Below are positions 49,728-59,353 of a DNA stretch of 64,000 bases, piece by piece (the stretch's first letter is position 1; every line of letters begins with the position of its first letter). The stretch covers positions 124,001-188,000 of the forward strand of contig CBDBEU010000004.1 in the NCBI GenBank assembly GCA_965204565.1. Reading direction: 5' to 3'. The notes beneath the pieces were generated by a model. The model did no database searches, was not told where the DNA came from, and saw nothing but the letters and a program-made list of their open reading frames with translations. Source of the stretch: CBDBEU01 sp965204565 (GTDB taxonomy: Bacteria; Pseudomonadota; Alphaproteobacteria; Rhizobiales; TMED25). Made by a program: the position numbers and the translations under genes.

Positions 49728-51050
49728 CTATTTGCCGATACAGAATTCGGAAAAAATTTCACCCAGCACATCCTCGACATCGACTCGTCCCGTCAGTCGG
49801 CCAAGCAGACTTGCGGCACAACGCAATTCCTCTGTGATCAGTTCTACTTCTTCGGCGCTCAACTGCACCGCCCGTTCAAGCGCTTGGACCACCTGCTTCA
49901 AAGAGACCCGGTGCCGGCTGCGGGTCACCACCGCGTGCGACGCCGCCGCGAGACCACCGGACGCCCGATCGGTAATATAACCGGTCAGCCAGTCAATGCC
50001 GTGCCCCGTGACGGTTGAGATCGTGTTTTCCACCTCCGGCGCGGAGCAAAGATCGCTTTTGCTCCACACTTCGATCACTGGAACGTCCAACATTTCCGGC
50101 GAGCAGGGCGCGGAACGGTCCGCCCCATCGCGCAACCACACCACCAAATCGGCTGAGGCCATCCGCGCTTCAGCACACGCAATCCCTGCAGCTTCGATCC
50201 TGCCCGACGGTTTCCGGACCCCCGCGGTATCACTGATCAATACCGGAATTCCACCCAGGTCGAGCGCAACATCGATGACATCGCGCGTGGTTCCCGGCTC
50301 ATCGGTGACAATCGCCGCTTCGCGCCCGGCAAAGAAATTCAAAAGGCTTGATTTACCGGAATTGGGTGGACCGGCAAGCACTGTTCGAAACCCATCACGC
50401 AACCGCTCACCACGTCGCCCGTCCTCAAGATGGAATTTGATACTGCCGCTGAGAGTGACGATCTTGGCGCGCACTGTCGTAATCAAGTCGTCAGGCACCT
50501 CTTCGTCTACAAAATCGACCGAGGCCTCAACATGGGCGAGACAGGAGATCAGCTCTTGGCGCCAACTTTCACAGAGTTGCCCAAGACCACCCTCATACTG
50601 TCGCAGAGCTTGCAGCCTCTGTGCCTCGGTCTCAGCCGCAATCAGATCGGCGAGTCCCTCCACCGCTGTCAGATCAAGCTTGCCATTGTGAAACGCTCGC
50701 CTCGCAAAATCGCCAGGCCCCGCCGGCTCAAGACCTTCAATTCCGCCGAGCGCAGACAAGACCCCAGACACCACCGCCTGCCCGCCATGTAGATGAAGTT
50801 CAGCCACGTCCTCACCTGTCTCACTCGCAGGCCCCGGAAACCACAAAGTCAATGCATCATCAAGAGGCGCCCCGTTCAGAGGGCTGACAAGTCGTGTCAG
50901 CCGCGCCAAACGTGGCTTGTCAACACGCCCCCCGAGCGAACCAAGTGCAAAAGCAGCATGCGGGCCCGAAATCCGCACAACCGCAATACCTGCTCGTCCT
51001 GGCGCGCTCGAAAGAGCGAAGATGGTACTTTCGCCCACCATTGGCCTCAC
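49728..51050 (-). CDS. mnmE: tRNA modification GTPase MnmE (TrmE)
   Basis: MnmE is the GTPase partner of MnmG. The 440-residue protein has the N-terminal tetrahydrofolate domain (TIFALSSAPGRAGIAVVRIS), helical domain (LADLIAAETEAQRLQALRQY), the G domain with G1 AGPPNSGKSSLLN, G2/G3 TDEPGTTRDV and ISDTAGVRK, G4 WSKSDL, and the C-terminal CIGK (EIFSEFCIGK) with the catalytic cysteine. Start is GTG 51050 or ATG 51041. Intact. Confidence 0.93.
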   Translation of the reverse strand: MRPMVGESTIFALSSAPGRAGIAVVRISGPHAAFALGSLGGRVDKPRLARLTRLVSPLNGAPLDDALTLWFPGPASETGEDVAELHLHGGQAVVSGVLSALGGIEGLEPAGPGDFARRAFHNGKLDLTAVEGLADLIAAETEAQRLQALRQYEGGLGQLCESWRQELISCLAHVEASVDFVDEEVPDDLITTVRAKIVTLSGSIKFHLEDGRRGERLRDGFRTVLAGPPNSGKSSLLNFFAGREAAIVTDEPGTTRDVIDVALDLGGIPVLISDTAGVRKPSGRIEAAGIACAEARMASADLVVWLRDGADRSAPCSPEMLDVPVIEVWSKSDLCSAPEVENTISTVTGHGIDWLTGYITDRASGGLAAASHAVVTRSRHRVSLKQVVQALERAVQLSAEEVELITEELRCAASLLGRLTGRVDVEDVLGEIFSEFCIGK

Positions 51051-51097
51051 GCCTCTGCCCGCGCTAGTTTTACAACCAAATCACCTGGAACCGATTC

Positions 51098-53116
51098 ATG
51101 TCCGCCAATCTCCTTGGTCAATCCACCAGCCCCTATCTGCTGCAGCATCGAGACAATCCTGTGCATTGGCAGCCATGGGGACCTGAAGCCCTTGCTCAAG
51201 CCAAATCGAGCGATCTCCCGATCCTTTTGTCGGTCGGTTATGCCGCCTGTCACTGGTGCCATGTAATGGCTCATGAGAGTTTCGAAAATCCCGACATTGC
51301 CGCGCTCATGAACGAGCACTTCGTCAACGTCAAGGTCGATCGTGAGGAACGTCCTGACATCGATGCAATCTACATGACGGCTCTGCACATGCTGGGCGAG
51401 CAGGGGGGCTGGCCGATGACCATGTTTCTGACCCCCGACGGCGAGCCTTTCTGGGGCGGAACCTACTTCCCCCCAGAACCGCGTTGGGGCCGGCCCTCCT
51501 TCCCCGCGGTGCTGCGTGAAATCGCCCGACTCTACAGCGAAGACCGCACCGTCGTTGACAAAAATGCCTCCTCCCTGCGTCAGCGTCTCAAGGACCTTGC
51601 CCGGCCGCGCGATGGCGAAGTCCTGACCGTCACTGACGTTGACAGTGCGGCTGATGCACTTGTCAGTGTCATGGACCCCGACAACGGCGGCATGCGCGGG
51701 GCACCAAAATTTCCCAATTGCGGCGTTTTTTCTCTTCTTCTGAATGCCGGTTTAAGGCGCCAAGACAAACCATTCATCGAATCTGTCACATTTACCATGG
51801 AGCGTATTTGCGAAGGCGGCATTTATGACCATTTAGCAGGCGGCTTTGCACGATACTCCGTCGACACGCGCTGGCTTGCCCCGCATTTCGAGAAAATGCT
51901 CTACGACAACGCCCAGATCATCGATCTGTTGACCACGCTCTGGCAAGTCACACGCAAACCCTTGTTCGCTGCAAGAATTGCTCAAACCATCGCGTGGTTG
52001 GCACATGAGATGCGTCTTCCAGACGGCGGCTTTGCATCCAGCCTTGATGCAGATTCAGAAGGAGAGGAGGGGCGATTTTACGTGTGGTCGGCCAGCGAAA
52101 TTGAGGAAATCCTGGGTGCCAATGACTTTGCCGTATTCGCTAGCACCTACAACGTGACCCGGCAGGGAAACTGGGAGGGGAAAACCATCCTTAATCGGCT
52201 GCAGGCTGAACATTTTTCACCGATTACCGACCAGACTCTTGCGCCAATGCGCGAAAGACTTCTGGCTGCGCGGGCTCAGCGCATACGTCCCGGACAGGAT
52301 GACAAAGTGCTGGCCGACTGGAACGGTCTGACAATTCGTGCGCTGGCGCGCGCCAGCGCCGTATTCGCGCGGATTGACTGGTTACGGCTTGCAACCGAGA
52401 CTTTTCATTTCGTTACCGACTCGATGTCAAGGGGCGATCAGCTTCTCCACGCTTGGCGCGATGGCACCGCCAATATTGACGGCCTCGCCACCGATTATGC
52501 CAATATGGCAGCAGCTGCCATCACCTTGCACGAAGTCACAAGCGAATCTTCGTATCTCAACTACGCACGCAGCTGGAACGCTGTACTCGATCAACATTTC
52601 ACTGCCGAATCGGGCGGCTATTTTCTGAGCCCAGAATCTACTGATCTGATCATTCGGCCATTGTCTGCAAGCGACGAAGCGACCCCAAGCGCCAACGCCG
52701 CTGCCGCAGAGGTCAAGCTTCACCTCCATCTGCTGACACAGGAACAATCTCACGCCGAGTCTTTGAGTTCCATACTGCGCGGCTTTTCCGAAGCCGCGCG
52801 CGAACAACCCTTCAGCCACGCGCGCCTGCTTGCCGCAACCCAGGCGGCGACGCTGGCCATGCAGATCGCCATCTCCGGCAAGGGCCCGGATAGTGAAAGT
52901 CTGTGGCAAGCCGCATGGCGCACCGCAGCACCCGGCGCCATCCGCCTTCGCGTTACCAACCCGATCCAGCTACCATCGGCATTTCTTTTACCCAATGGAG
53001 CCGCAACACAACCAGATTCGCCAGGTGCTTATGTCTGCGCTAACCAGACCTGTTCACTCCGCCTGACCAGGACCTCCGATCTAGTCCATGAGATCGAAAC
53101 CCGGCGCGCCGACTAG
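51098..53116 (+). CDS. DUF255 thioredoxin-domain protein (YyaL/SPATA20-like)
   Basis: The 672-residue protein has an N-terminal DUF255 thioredoxin fold (SPYLLQHRDNPVHWQPWGPE; ACHWCHVMAHESFEN, a CxxC) and a long six-hairpin glycosidase-like C-terminal domain (GMRGAPKFPNCGVFSLLLNA; DLLTTLWQV; ADWNGLTIRALARAS). Length matches the family. Biochemical role is not established. It is divergent from mnmE with 47 bp between starts. Intact. Confidence 0.88.
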   Translation: MSANLLGQSTSPYLLQHRDNPVHWQPWGPEALAQAKSSDLPILLSVGYAACHWCHVMAHESFENPDIAALMNEHFVNVKVDREERPDIDAIYMTALHMLGEQGGWPMTMFLTPDGEPFWGGTYFPPEPRWGRPSFPAVLREIARLYSEDRTVVDKNASSLRQRLKDLARPRDGEVLTVTDVDSAADALVSVMDPDNGGMRGAPKFPNCGVFSLLLNAGLRRQDKPFIESVTFTMERICEGGIYDHLAGGFARYSVDTRWLAPHFEKMLYDNAQIIDLLTTLWQVTRKPLFAARIAQTIAWLAHEMRLPDGGFASSLDADSEGEEGRFYVWSASEIEEILGANDFAVFASTYNVTRQGNWEGKTILNRLQAEHFSPITDQTLAPMRERLLAARAQRIRPGQDDKVLADWNGLTIRALARASAVFARIDWLRLATETFHFVTDSMSRGDQLLHAWRDGTANIDGLATDYANMAAAAITLHEVTSESSYLNYARSWNAVLDQHFTAESGGYFLSPESTDLIIRPLSASDEATPSANAAAAEVKLHLHLLTQEQSHAESLSSILRGFSEAAREQPFSHARLLAATQAATLAMQIAISGKGPDSESLWQAAWRTAAPGAIRLRVTNPIQLPSAFLLPNGAATQPDSPGAYVCANQTCSLRLTRTSDLVHEIETRRAD

Positions 53117-53213
53117 TCCCTCCGTCCTATGCACTTGTCGCCATATGGGCGCATGTGCGACTTTCCCATCCCAGTTGCTTTTTTCCCAACCTGTGGCGAA
53201 GGAGAAGACCCAA

Positions 53214-54185
53214 GTGAAGGCGATCCGTCTCGAACAATCCGGTGGTTCTGAAGTTCTGAAGTTCACCGATCATGAACTCCCCCCACCCGGTGCAAGCGAA
53301 ATCCGCATTCGCCACGGCGCCATGGGTATCAATTTCATTGATACATATCAGCGCTCCGGACTCTACCCCCTGTCCTTTCCAAGTGGACTTGGACTTGAAG
53401 CCGCCGGCACCGTCGAGGCAGTAGGCGAGGGAGTGTCTCGATTTTCGGTTGGCGAACGTGTCGGTTATTGCACCGGACCGATTGGTGCTTATGCCGAAGC
53501 CAACAACGTACCCGAGGGACGGGCCGTCAAGCTTCCAGATGCTGTTGATGACGCAACCGCCGCCGGCGGCATGCTGAAGGGCTTTACCGCCCATTTTCTT
53601 CTGCGCCGAGTGTTTCCTGTCGAAGCAGGTCAAACAATTCTGTTTCACGCCGCCGCCGGAGGTGTCGGCACGATTGCCTGTGCCTGGGCCAATCATCTAG
53701 GTGCAACAGTGATCGGCACTGTGGGCTCCGATGCCAAGGCGGCTCTTGCCAAAGCCCATGGCTGCACCCACACGATCAACTATACCAAAGAAGATTTCGT
53801 GGCGCGTGCGCGCGAGATCACAGACGGCAATGGTGTTCCGGTTGTCTATGATTCCGTTGGTAAATCAACATTTCACGGATCACTGGACTGCCTCGCCCGG
53901 CGCGGTACGCTGGTCAATTTCGGCAATGCATCAGGCCCTGCCGACCCGCTCAATATCCTGGATCTTTCAAGCAAGGGCTCTTTGTTCGTCACCCGTCCGA
54001 CTCTGTTCGACTACGTCTCAACAACACCCGAACTCGACCATGCGGCGCAAGAGCTGTTTGCCGTCATTGCCTCGGGTGCGGTTAAGATCGAAGTCAATCA
54101 GCGCTTTGCCCTTGCTGACGCCGCCGAGGCCCATCGCGCTTTGGAAGCGCGCAAGACCACTGGTGCAACAATCCTCATACCCTGA
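53214..54185 (+). CDS. NADPH:quinone oxidoreductase (Qor family)
   Basis: The 323-residue zinc-independent MDR reductase belongs to the quinone oxidoreductase family. It shows IRLEQSGGSEVLKFTDHELP, the QOR signature HGAMGINFIDTYQRSGLYPL, nucleotide fold TILFHAAAGGVGTIACAWAN, and YDSVGKSTFHGSLDCLARRG. The GTG at 53214 with AAGGAGA upstream fits the family N-terminus; a longer frame from 53088 would overlap the preceding gene. Natural electron acceptor unknown. Confidence 0.86.
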   Translation: MKAIRLEQSGGSEVLKFTDHELPPPGASEIRIRHGAMGINFIDTYQRSGLYPLSFPSGLGLEAAGTVEAVGEGVSRFSVGERVGYCTGPIGAYAEANNVPEGRAVKLPDAVDDATAAGGMLKGFTAHFLLRRVFPVEAGQTILFHAAAGGVGTIACAWANHLGATVIGTVGSDAKAALAKAHGCTHTINYTKEDFVARAREITDGNGVPVVYDSVGKSTFHGSLDCLARRGTLVNFGNASGPADPLNILDLSSKGSLFVTRPTLFDYVSTTPELDHAAQELFAVIASGAVKIEVNQRFALADAAEAHRALEARKTTGATILIP

Positions 54186-54224
54186 CACCGAACCCCGACA
54201 CCAGTAGGCCAACAAGGTCCCATC

Positions 54225-54500
54225 ATGTGCCGCAATATCCGCACACTCTACAATCTTGATCCACCGGTAACTGAAGGCGAAGTCCGCGCATCCGCGATTC
54301 AATTTGTGCGTAAGCTCTCCGGTTTTCAAAAACCCTCACAGGCCAATGAAGCAGCTTTCGAACGTGCGGTGAACGATATAAGCCGGGCAGCTACCCTGTT
54401 GCTGGCATCACTCAAAACAACTGCCGTACCGCGCAATCGTGAAGTTGAAGCCGCCAAGGCAAAGGCCAGGGCAGCAAAGCGGTTTGCTCCCGTGAGCTAG
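54225..54500 (+). CDS. DUF2277 family protein
   Basis: The 91-residue protein begins MCRNIRTLYNLDPPVTEGEV and continues RASAIQFVRKLSGFQKPSQA, exactly the DUF2277 pattern, with a Lys/Ala-rich tail. Family function unknown. It follows the quinone reductase by 39 bp. Confidence 0.88.
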   Translation: MCRNIRTLYNLDPPVTEGEVRASAIQFVRKLSGFQKPSQANEAAFERAVNDISRAATLLLASLKTTAVPRNREVEAAKAKARAAKRFAPVS

Positions 54501-54754
54501 TGACGTGGGTCTTTGAAAGTGTTCCGCCCTGATTGAACCCGCATTTCCATGTGGCTCCATTGATTGATGTGATTGATCGTTGGTTCTGTGATGAGAACCA
54601 ATGTCTTGAGCGCATTTTGGGGCGCGGCATATGGACACCCTGCAGCCCCCTGTCTGCTGCCTGGAATCGGGTGACGAGAGCGCATTTACGGCCGCGATGC
54701 GGGTCGGCCCTTTGCCTGGGTTGTGGTTCGGGATTCGGTTTCGCCGGGGCCGGG

Positions 54755-54960
54755 CTATGCCACGGCGCCTTTGCGCTCCCGGAACAGGAGCCGTTTCATG
54801 TTGAATGCGATGTTGGCCATGCCGATCCTGGCCCTCGCCCGGTCGATGCCGATGGTGCGGACGAAGAGCCCCGTTCGTGCCTTCATCCCGGCGAAGGGAT
54901 GTTCGATCGCGGATCAGACCTTCGAACCTGCGGCATTGGCCCTGCTCCTGACCCAGTGAC
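54755..54960 (-). mobile_element. IS5-family transposase C-terminal fragment
   Basis: On the minus strand a frame reads SAIEHPFAGMKARTGLFVRT and IGIDRARARIGMANIAFNMK, then RLLFRERKGAVA and stop. This is the C-terminal end of an IS5-family transposase, of a different subgroup from the four longer copies. The N-terminal two-thirds are absent. The flanking 54501-54754 may include its end but holds no gene I can support. Confidence 0.65.
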
Positions 54961-54984
54961 TGTCAGGTTCGATTGCCTGGATGC

Positions 54985-56027
54985 CTACTCAAGGTCTTCG
55001 CCATGATTTGACATCTGTACTGCATCTGTACTGCATCTGTACTGCATTTGTGCTGCATCTGTGCTGACACCCAGCATCGAATCAATATCATCGCTTGCAC
55101 GTTCGATCTCAATTGCGAGATCACCAAGCCGCTCCCGCAGCATGGCACTTTCACGGCGCTACTATTCGGCGCGTTCGGCATATTCGCGGGTCATATCGCC
55201 GGTCTTTGCCTTTAGCGCAGCAATTTCTAGTTTGGTTGTCGCCAGCTCGCCCAAGGCATCGTCGCACTCCGTCGAAAGTGCCTTTTCGCGTGCCGAGGCT
55301 TCCGTTGTGCTGCGCTGCTGATTGCCGCATCACGTTCCTGCTCAAGATGCAACACACGTCCGGCGTATTTTGCCCGTTCGCGCTACAGTTCGCCGACGAT
55401 CATCTTTTGCTCGGCAACCGCGCGTCCGCATTTTGCCAGCTGAACATCGCGTTCTTCGATCGTGGCTGCCTTCTTGACCAGTTCTTCTGCTTTTTCATCA
55501 ACGTTGCGGCTTAAAACGTCGATTTCATCCTTGCGCCCCTCGACCAGGCTGTTGGCCCCGTGGATGGCAACTGCCTGGCGGGCGAGTACGGCTTGTGCCT
55601 CACTCAGTTGCTCGCGCAATTTGCCGATTTCGGTATTGCCTCGCTCAAGATTGGCTTCGGATTCGGCAAGGCTTTGGCTGAGAATGGCGATTTCATCGCC
55701 GCGCTCGGCGGCGATGCTGGTCTTCTCCTTGATCTGTTCCTTGAGCGTCATAACCTCGCGCTCACGCTTGTCGAGTTCGGCACGGCGCGTTTCAGCCTTT
55801 TTTCGCAGGTTTTCGACCGAAATCTCAAGCTTGCGCGCTGACATTGCAAATTCTGCCCGCATACGATCCTTGTCAGCGTTGAAATCGTCCAGCGACACTG
55901 GAGACGACGCCCGCAGGCGTTTTTCCGTGACATTCTCCGCACGCCGCCACATGAGCATCGCCATTGCCAGCCCAATACCGCTCGCGATCAGAAACCCAAG
56001 CGTAAATGTCATGATGATTCCGGCCAT
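54985..56027 (-). pseudogene. Membrane-anchored coiled-coil protein, nonsense-mutated
   Basis: The first 214 codons (56027-55386) encode an N-terminal membrane anchor (TFTLGFLIASGIGLAMAMLM) and long coiled coil (KAETRRAELDKREREVMTLK; EANLERGNTEIGKLREQLSE). A TAG at 55383-55385 then stops it, but the same frame continues RERAKYAGRVLHLEQERDAA; after one frameshift it goes on TEASAREKALSTECDDALGE to KAKTGDMTREYAERAE, a double TAG near 55160, then RRESAMLRERLGDLAIEIER. The intact protein would be about 345 residues. The end overlaps an 11-bp tandem repeat. Function unknown; possibly an envelope or chromosome-organising protein. Confidence 0.7.
55012..55066. repeat. Five tandem copies of an 11-bp repeat
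   Basis: CATCTGTACTG is repeated three times exactly and then twice with one or two changes (CATTTGTGCTG, CATCTGTGCTG). It lies in the 3' part of the broken coiled-coil gene. Because 11 is not a multiple of three, copy-number change would shift the reading frame. Confidence 0.9.
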
Positions 56028-56110
56028 GAAACGCGCCTCCTGTGACGCTACGCAATTCGTTTCGGCGCCTCGCGCGGCCAAGATGCCAGCGCAATCACGC
56101 TGGCGCCAAC

Positions 56111-56126
56111 TTAACCGCGTCTTAAC
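56111..56126 (-). promoter_or_regulatory. Perfect CtrA-type box upstream of coiled-coil gene
   Basis: TTAACCGCGTCTTAAC matches TTAA-N7-TTAAC. It lies 84 bp upstream of the coiled-coil gene start (minus strand) and just beyond the end of eipA. It may have driven the now broken gene. Confidence 0.5.
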
Positions 56127-56223
56127 CTTAAGAGGAAGCCCTGCGCAAAGTCCATCACCAGCCAGCAATCCAACGCAGGCCAAATTCCTTCCAGTCCCAA
56201 TCGAACCGCATCATCAGTTCTGG

Positions 56224-56880
56224 CTAGAATGGGTTCCAGGTCGGTTCTGAGGTGAAGCGGATATATTCCAGATTAACCCCAAACCGCAGCCCGACACCGG
56301 CGCGGATCACCGCCAGTGAGGGTCCCTGATCACTCTTGTGGAAGCTGACGCCGAGCCCGCCGGCCACATAGGCGATACCGGAAGGTCCCGCGAAAACATC
56401 GAAAATCTGTTGTTGATGGGAAATTCCATAGGCCAGCATGATCAGCCGCGAGCCGTCGCCACCAATATCGAAACCAATTGACAGGCCCTGCCAGAAAACC
56501 TTGGAAAACCCACCGGACTTGAGACGTATCTCACCTTCACCGTAGCGCAAGCCTCCGATAAAGGCACCGCCTGCCTCCTCCCCAACAATATAGGCGGTGG
56601 GTTCGCCCTGTGAGGCAAAGGTATATTCAACCGCCGAAGCGATATCGGTCGACGCGCGTCCGAAGATCATATGACCTTGTTCGACGATTTCACGGTACTG
56701 AAATGTTGGCGCTGCAGAACCGGGTGGCGGGGGCGCTTGTGCTGGGTATGTGCCCTGATTGGCTCCCTGGGCTGTGGCTGGAGCATGACCGAGCATGGAC
56801 CATGCAAGCGCTGACACACCGGCCGCGCCAGCCTGGCGCAAGGCTGACCGCCGGGTAATTGGTCTTTGATTGGATCGCAT
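56224..56880 (-). CDS. eipA: DUF1134 envelope protein EipA
   Basis: EipA (DUF1134) is a periplasmic protein needed for cell-envelope integrity in Brucella. The 218-residue protein has a Tat-like signal (ITRRSALRQAGAAGVSALAW; ending APATAQG) and the domain segments REIVEQGHMIFGRASTDIAS, GLRYGEGEIRLKSGGFSKVF, WQGLSIGFDIGGDGSRLIML and AGGLGVSFHKSDQGPSLAVI. The start at 56880 fits the signal peptide. It is divergent from the YHS protein gene. Intact. Confidence 0.85.
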   Translation of the reverse strand: MRSNQRPITRRSALRQAGAAGVSALAWSMLGHAPATAQGANQGTYPAQAPPPPGSAAPTFQYREIVEQGHMIFGRASTDIASAVEYTFASQGEPTAYIVGEEAGGAFIGGLRYGEGEIRLKSGGFSKVFWQGLSIGFDIGGDGSRLIMLAYGISHQQQIFDVFAGPSGIAYVAGGLGVSFHKSDQGPSLAVIRAGVGLRFGVNLEYIRFTSEPTWNPF

Positions 56881-56980
56881 TTGGCCTCCGTTGACATTTT
56901 GCCGGCACAATGGCCGCCGAATCGTTTCGGCGATTGCCGAATTATAGAGTTCGCTGACCCGAATGGCGAAAGGGTGACCA

Positions 56981-57385
56981 ATGAGGCGCCTCACATCGAG
57001 TTTTGCGCTGGTCTGCATGACGGTGCTGCTGTCCGCTTTTTCAGGGGCGCAGGGGCAAGACCGGCAGTTGGCCGAAATGTGGAGCGATCCGGGCACCGGA
57101 TTTGCCATTGGCGGATATGATCCGGTTGCCTACTTCGTGCACCGTGCTCCACGCCATGGGAAACCAAGAGTGGAGTTGGCCATCGATGGTGCGGCTTGGA
57201 AGTTCCTCAACGAGGCCAACAGGGCAGTCTTCGCCTGCGACCCAACGGTCTATGCACCGCGTTTCGCCGGCTGTGATCCACTACAGTTGGCCCGTGGTTT
57301 TGAATCTTTGGGCAATCCGCACAATTGGTTGATCGAAGACGGAAAGCTTTATCTGTTCGCCACGCCAGACTCCCGCTCCGCCTAG
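56981..57385 (+). CDS. YHS-domain exported protein
   Basis: The 134-residue protein has a signal peptide (SFALVCMTVLLSAFSGAQGQ) and a YHS-type domain: GFAIGGYDPVAYFVHRAPRH, GAAWKFLNEANRAVFACDPT and NPHNWLIEDGKLYLFATPD. YHS proteins are small periplasmic, possibly metal-binding, proteins of uncertain role. The ATG at 56981 is preceded by GAAAGG. It is divergent from eipA. Confidence 0.8.
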   Translation: MRRLTSSFALVCMTVLLSAFSGAQGQDRQLAEMWSDPGTGFAIGGYDPVAYFVHRAPRHGKPRVELAIDGAAWKFLNEANRAVFACDPTVYAPRFAGCDPLQLARGFESLGNPHNWLIEDGKLYLFATPDSRSA

Positions 57386-57440
57386 ACGGAGGTGCCCGAG
57401 AGTGAGCGCGAAATGGCCAGGGCAAACCGGCCGGATGTGG

Positions 57441-58271
57441 TCAGGGCGACCCAGTAGCAAGCGAGGGATCGGGGAGCGCTGGACGCTCTCCCGCACCCCA
57501 AGCGATAAAGCCTGGATTGCGATATTTATCGGCGCTCTTTCCATAAACGAATGCAGTCCCATCAAGGTGGCAGAGATTGCCGCCAGCGGCCAGCAGGATT
57601 GCATGGCCGGCCGCGATATCCCATTCGCATGTCGGTCCGAAGCGCGGGTAGAAATCCGCCTCTCCGGCGGCAAGTGAACAGAATTTAAGAGATGAGCCGA
57701 CGACGCACACATCAACGATGCCAAGGGCTGACAGATAGGCATCTGTCGCCCGGTCGCGGTGGGAGCGGCTGACAATGGCGATTCTGGCATTTGCTGATGC
57801 CGCGCGTGTGCCAATAGTGCAGGTCTCGCCCTTGGAGTTGACTTCAAAGGCACTTCCGCGCTGCCACCCGTAAAATGTTCGCGCTTCCGCCGGTGCCACG
57901 ATCACACCAATCAGGGGAGTTCCATTTACAACCAAAGCAATATTGACGGTGAATTCTCCATTTCGCTTGATGAACTCTCGCGTTCCATCCAACGGGTCAA
58001 CCAGAAAGAAGGTCTTGCCCGGTGCCGAGCGCTCGCCGCGTGAATAAGCCTCTTCGGCGACCACGCTGACCCGCGGTTCAAGCCTTGCCAAGCCATCAAG
58101 AATGACGGTTTCAGCGCGCTTGTCAGCCAGCGTAACGGGCGATGAGTCATCCTTGACATCGACCTCGAATTCAGTCGCATAGACATCCATCACTTCGCCC
58201 GCCGCCCGTTGGGCGAGGGCAACCAGCTGATGCGCCAGTGCTTCATGGTCTTTGTCGATCAGGCCAGCCAT
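57441..58271 (-). CDS. cysQ: 3'(2'),5'-bisphosphate nucleotidase CysQ
   Basis: CysQ hydrolyses adenosine 3',5'-bisphosphate, the by-product of sulfate assimilation and sulfotransferases. The 276-residue protein has the inositol-monophosphatase-type motifs SSPVTLADKRAETVILDGLA, VVAEEAYSRGERSAPGKTFF, FLVDPLDGTREFIKRNGEFT and CEWDIAAGHAILLAAGG. It is intact, which is of note beside the broken sulfotransferase at 36752-37630. Confidence 0.88.
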   Translation of the reverse strand: MAGLIDKDHEALAHQLVALAQRAAGEVMDVYATEFEVDVKDDSSPVTLADKRAETVILDGLARLEPRVSVVAEEAYSRGERSAPGKTFFLVDPLDGTREFIKRNGEFTVNIALVVNGTPLIGVIVAPAEARTFYGWQRGSAFEVNSKGETCTIGTRAASANARIAIVSRSHRDRATDAYLSALGIVDVCVVGSSLKFCSLAAGEADFYPRFGPTCEWDIAAGHAILLAAGGNLCHLDGTAFVYGKSADKYRNPGFIAWGAGERPALPDPSLATGSP

Positions 58272-58404
58272 TGCATTTCCGTCAATCGCGTGAAGTTCAG
58301 GATTGGCGCATGATCCATGTCCGCGTCAAGCTTCGCATGCACACCGGCTTGGCTTGTTAGCCGGTGCGGTGTATCACGTCACAAAGTCACTTTGATGCGG
58401 ATCC

Positions 58405-59052
58405 ATGAGCAATTCAGATCGCCTGAAAGAGCTTGAGCTTGCAGCCCTTCTGTGCAGTCGTGTGTGTCACGATGTGATCAGCCCCGTTGGCGCCATTACC
58501 AACGGCCTTGAGGTGTTGGACGACGCCGCCGATGAGGAAATGCAGGGTTTTGCGATGGATCTCATCAAGAAGAGCGCCACGCGTGCCTCGGCCAGCCTGC
58601 TGTTCGCGCGCCTTGCATTTGGCGCCGCCGGATCGGCAGGAACGGAACGGAGCCTGGGCGAGTTGCACGAGGTCGCGACCGGATTTGTTGAAAGCGACAA
58701 GGTATCACTGAACTGGGACACACCTGATGGCGGCCTTGCCAAGGACATTGGCCGGCTTTTGCTCAATTTTCTGATGATTGCACAGCACGCTATTCCGCGC
58801 GGCGGCACTGTTGAAGTCAAGGTCACTGAGCCGCTCGATGCGCCAACGATGACGGTACGCTGCGTCGGACAGGGCGCGCGAATCCCTGAGCGTGCCGGTG
58901 AGCTGATTTCAGGCGAAGTCGCCGGCAGCGAGATTGATGCACGATCTGTCCAGCCTTATTTCACAGGACTTCTGGCACGCCGCGTTGGTGCCAAGATCAC
59001 AGTCACCGAAGAAGACGATGCGGTTGTGATTACCGCCCAGCCCGCCGGCTGA
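58405..59052 (+). CDS. chpT: Histidine phosphotransferase ChpT
   Basis: ChpT passes phosphate from the CckA hybrid kinase to CtrA and CpdR in alphaproteobacteria. The 215-residue protein has the DHp-like helix with the phosphorylated histidine in LLCSRVCHDVISPVGAITNG, LEVLDD, and a degenerate ATPase-like C-terminal domain (RLLLNFLMIAQHAIPRGGTV; DARSVQPYFTGLLARRVGAK). It is intact. Rhizobiales often place it upstream of the che operon, as here. Two CtrA boxes occur in the window. Confidence 0.85.
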   Translation: MSNSDRLKELELAALLCSRVCHDVISPVGAITNGLEVLDDAADEEMQGFAMDLIKKSATRASASLLFARLAFGAAGSAGTERSLGELHEVATGFVESDKVSLNWDTPDGGLAKDIGRLLLNFLMIAQHAIPRGGTVEVKVTEPLDAPTMTVRCVGQGARIPERAGELISGEVAGSEIDARSVQPYFTGLLARRVGAKITVTEEDDAVVITAQPAG

Positions 59053-59353
59053 TTGCTCCCGCCCGCCGGGATTATGTCCGAACCGCCTATCCCGTCTGAC
59101 ACAAGACCCTGCTGACGATTCCCCTCCCCCGCCGGAATTGAATCGCAACAGACTGCGGCCGGGCTATTGGCCTACCGCATTCGGCTCGGCGAATGCCTTG
59201 CCATGCTGCCCATTCCGGTCATCACAACTCGCTGCAACCAAATCGTTTCAATCATTCCTAACGCTTGGCAACCAAACTGTACTTGAGGGCAGCATGAGCG
59301 TGTCGAATGTGCGGACCGCTGCCGTCCAATAAATTCATGCGGAGTGTAGTGGA
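59053..59353. other. Intergenic region between chpT and cheA
   Basis: About 300 bp without a supported gene. It contains a 12-codon frame (MSVSNVRTAAVQ, 59294-59332) of no known type. It should carry the che operon promoter, but no clear element is seen. Confidence 0.4.

Noticed and set aside
55012..55066. CRISPR array
   Set aside because: The 11-bp units are directly adjacent with no spacers, far shorter than CRISPR repeats, and there are no cas genes.
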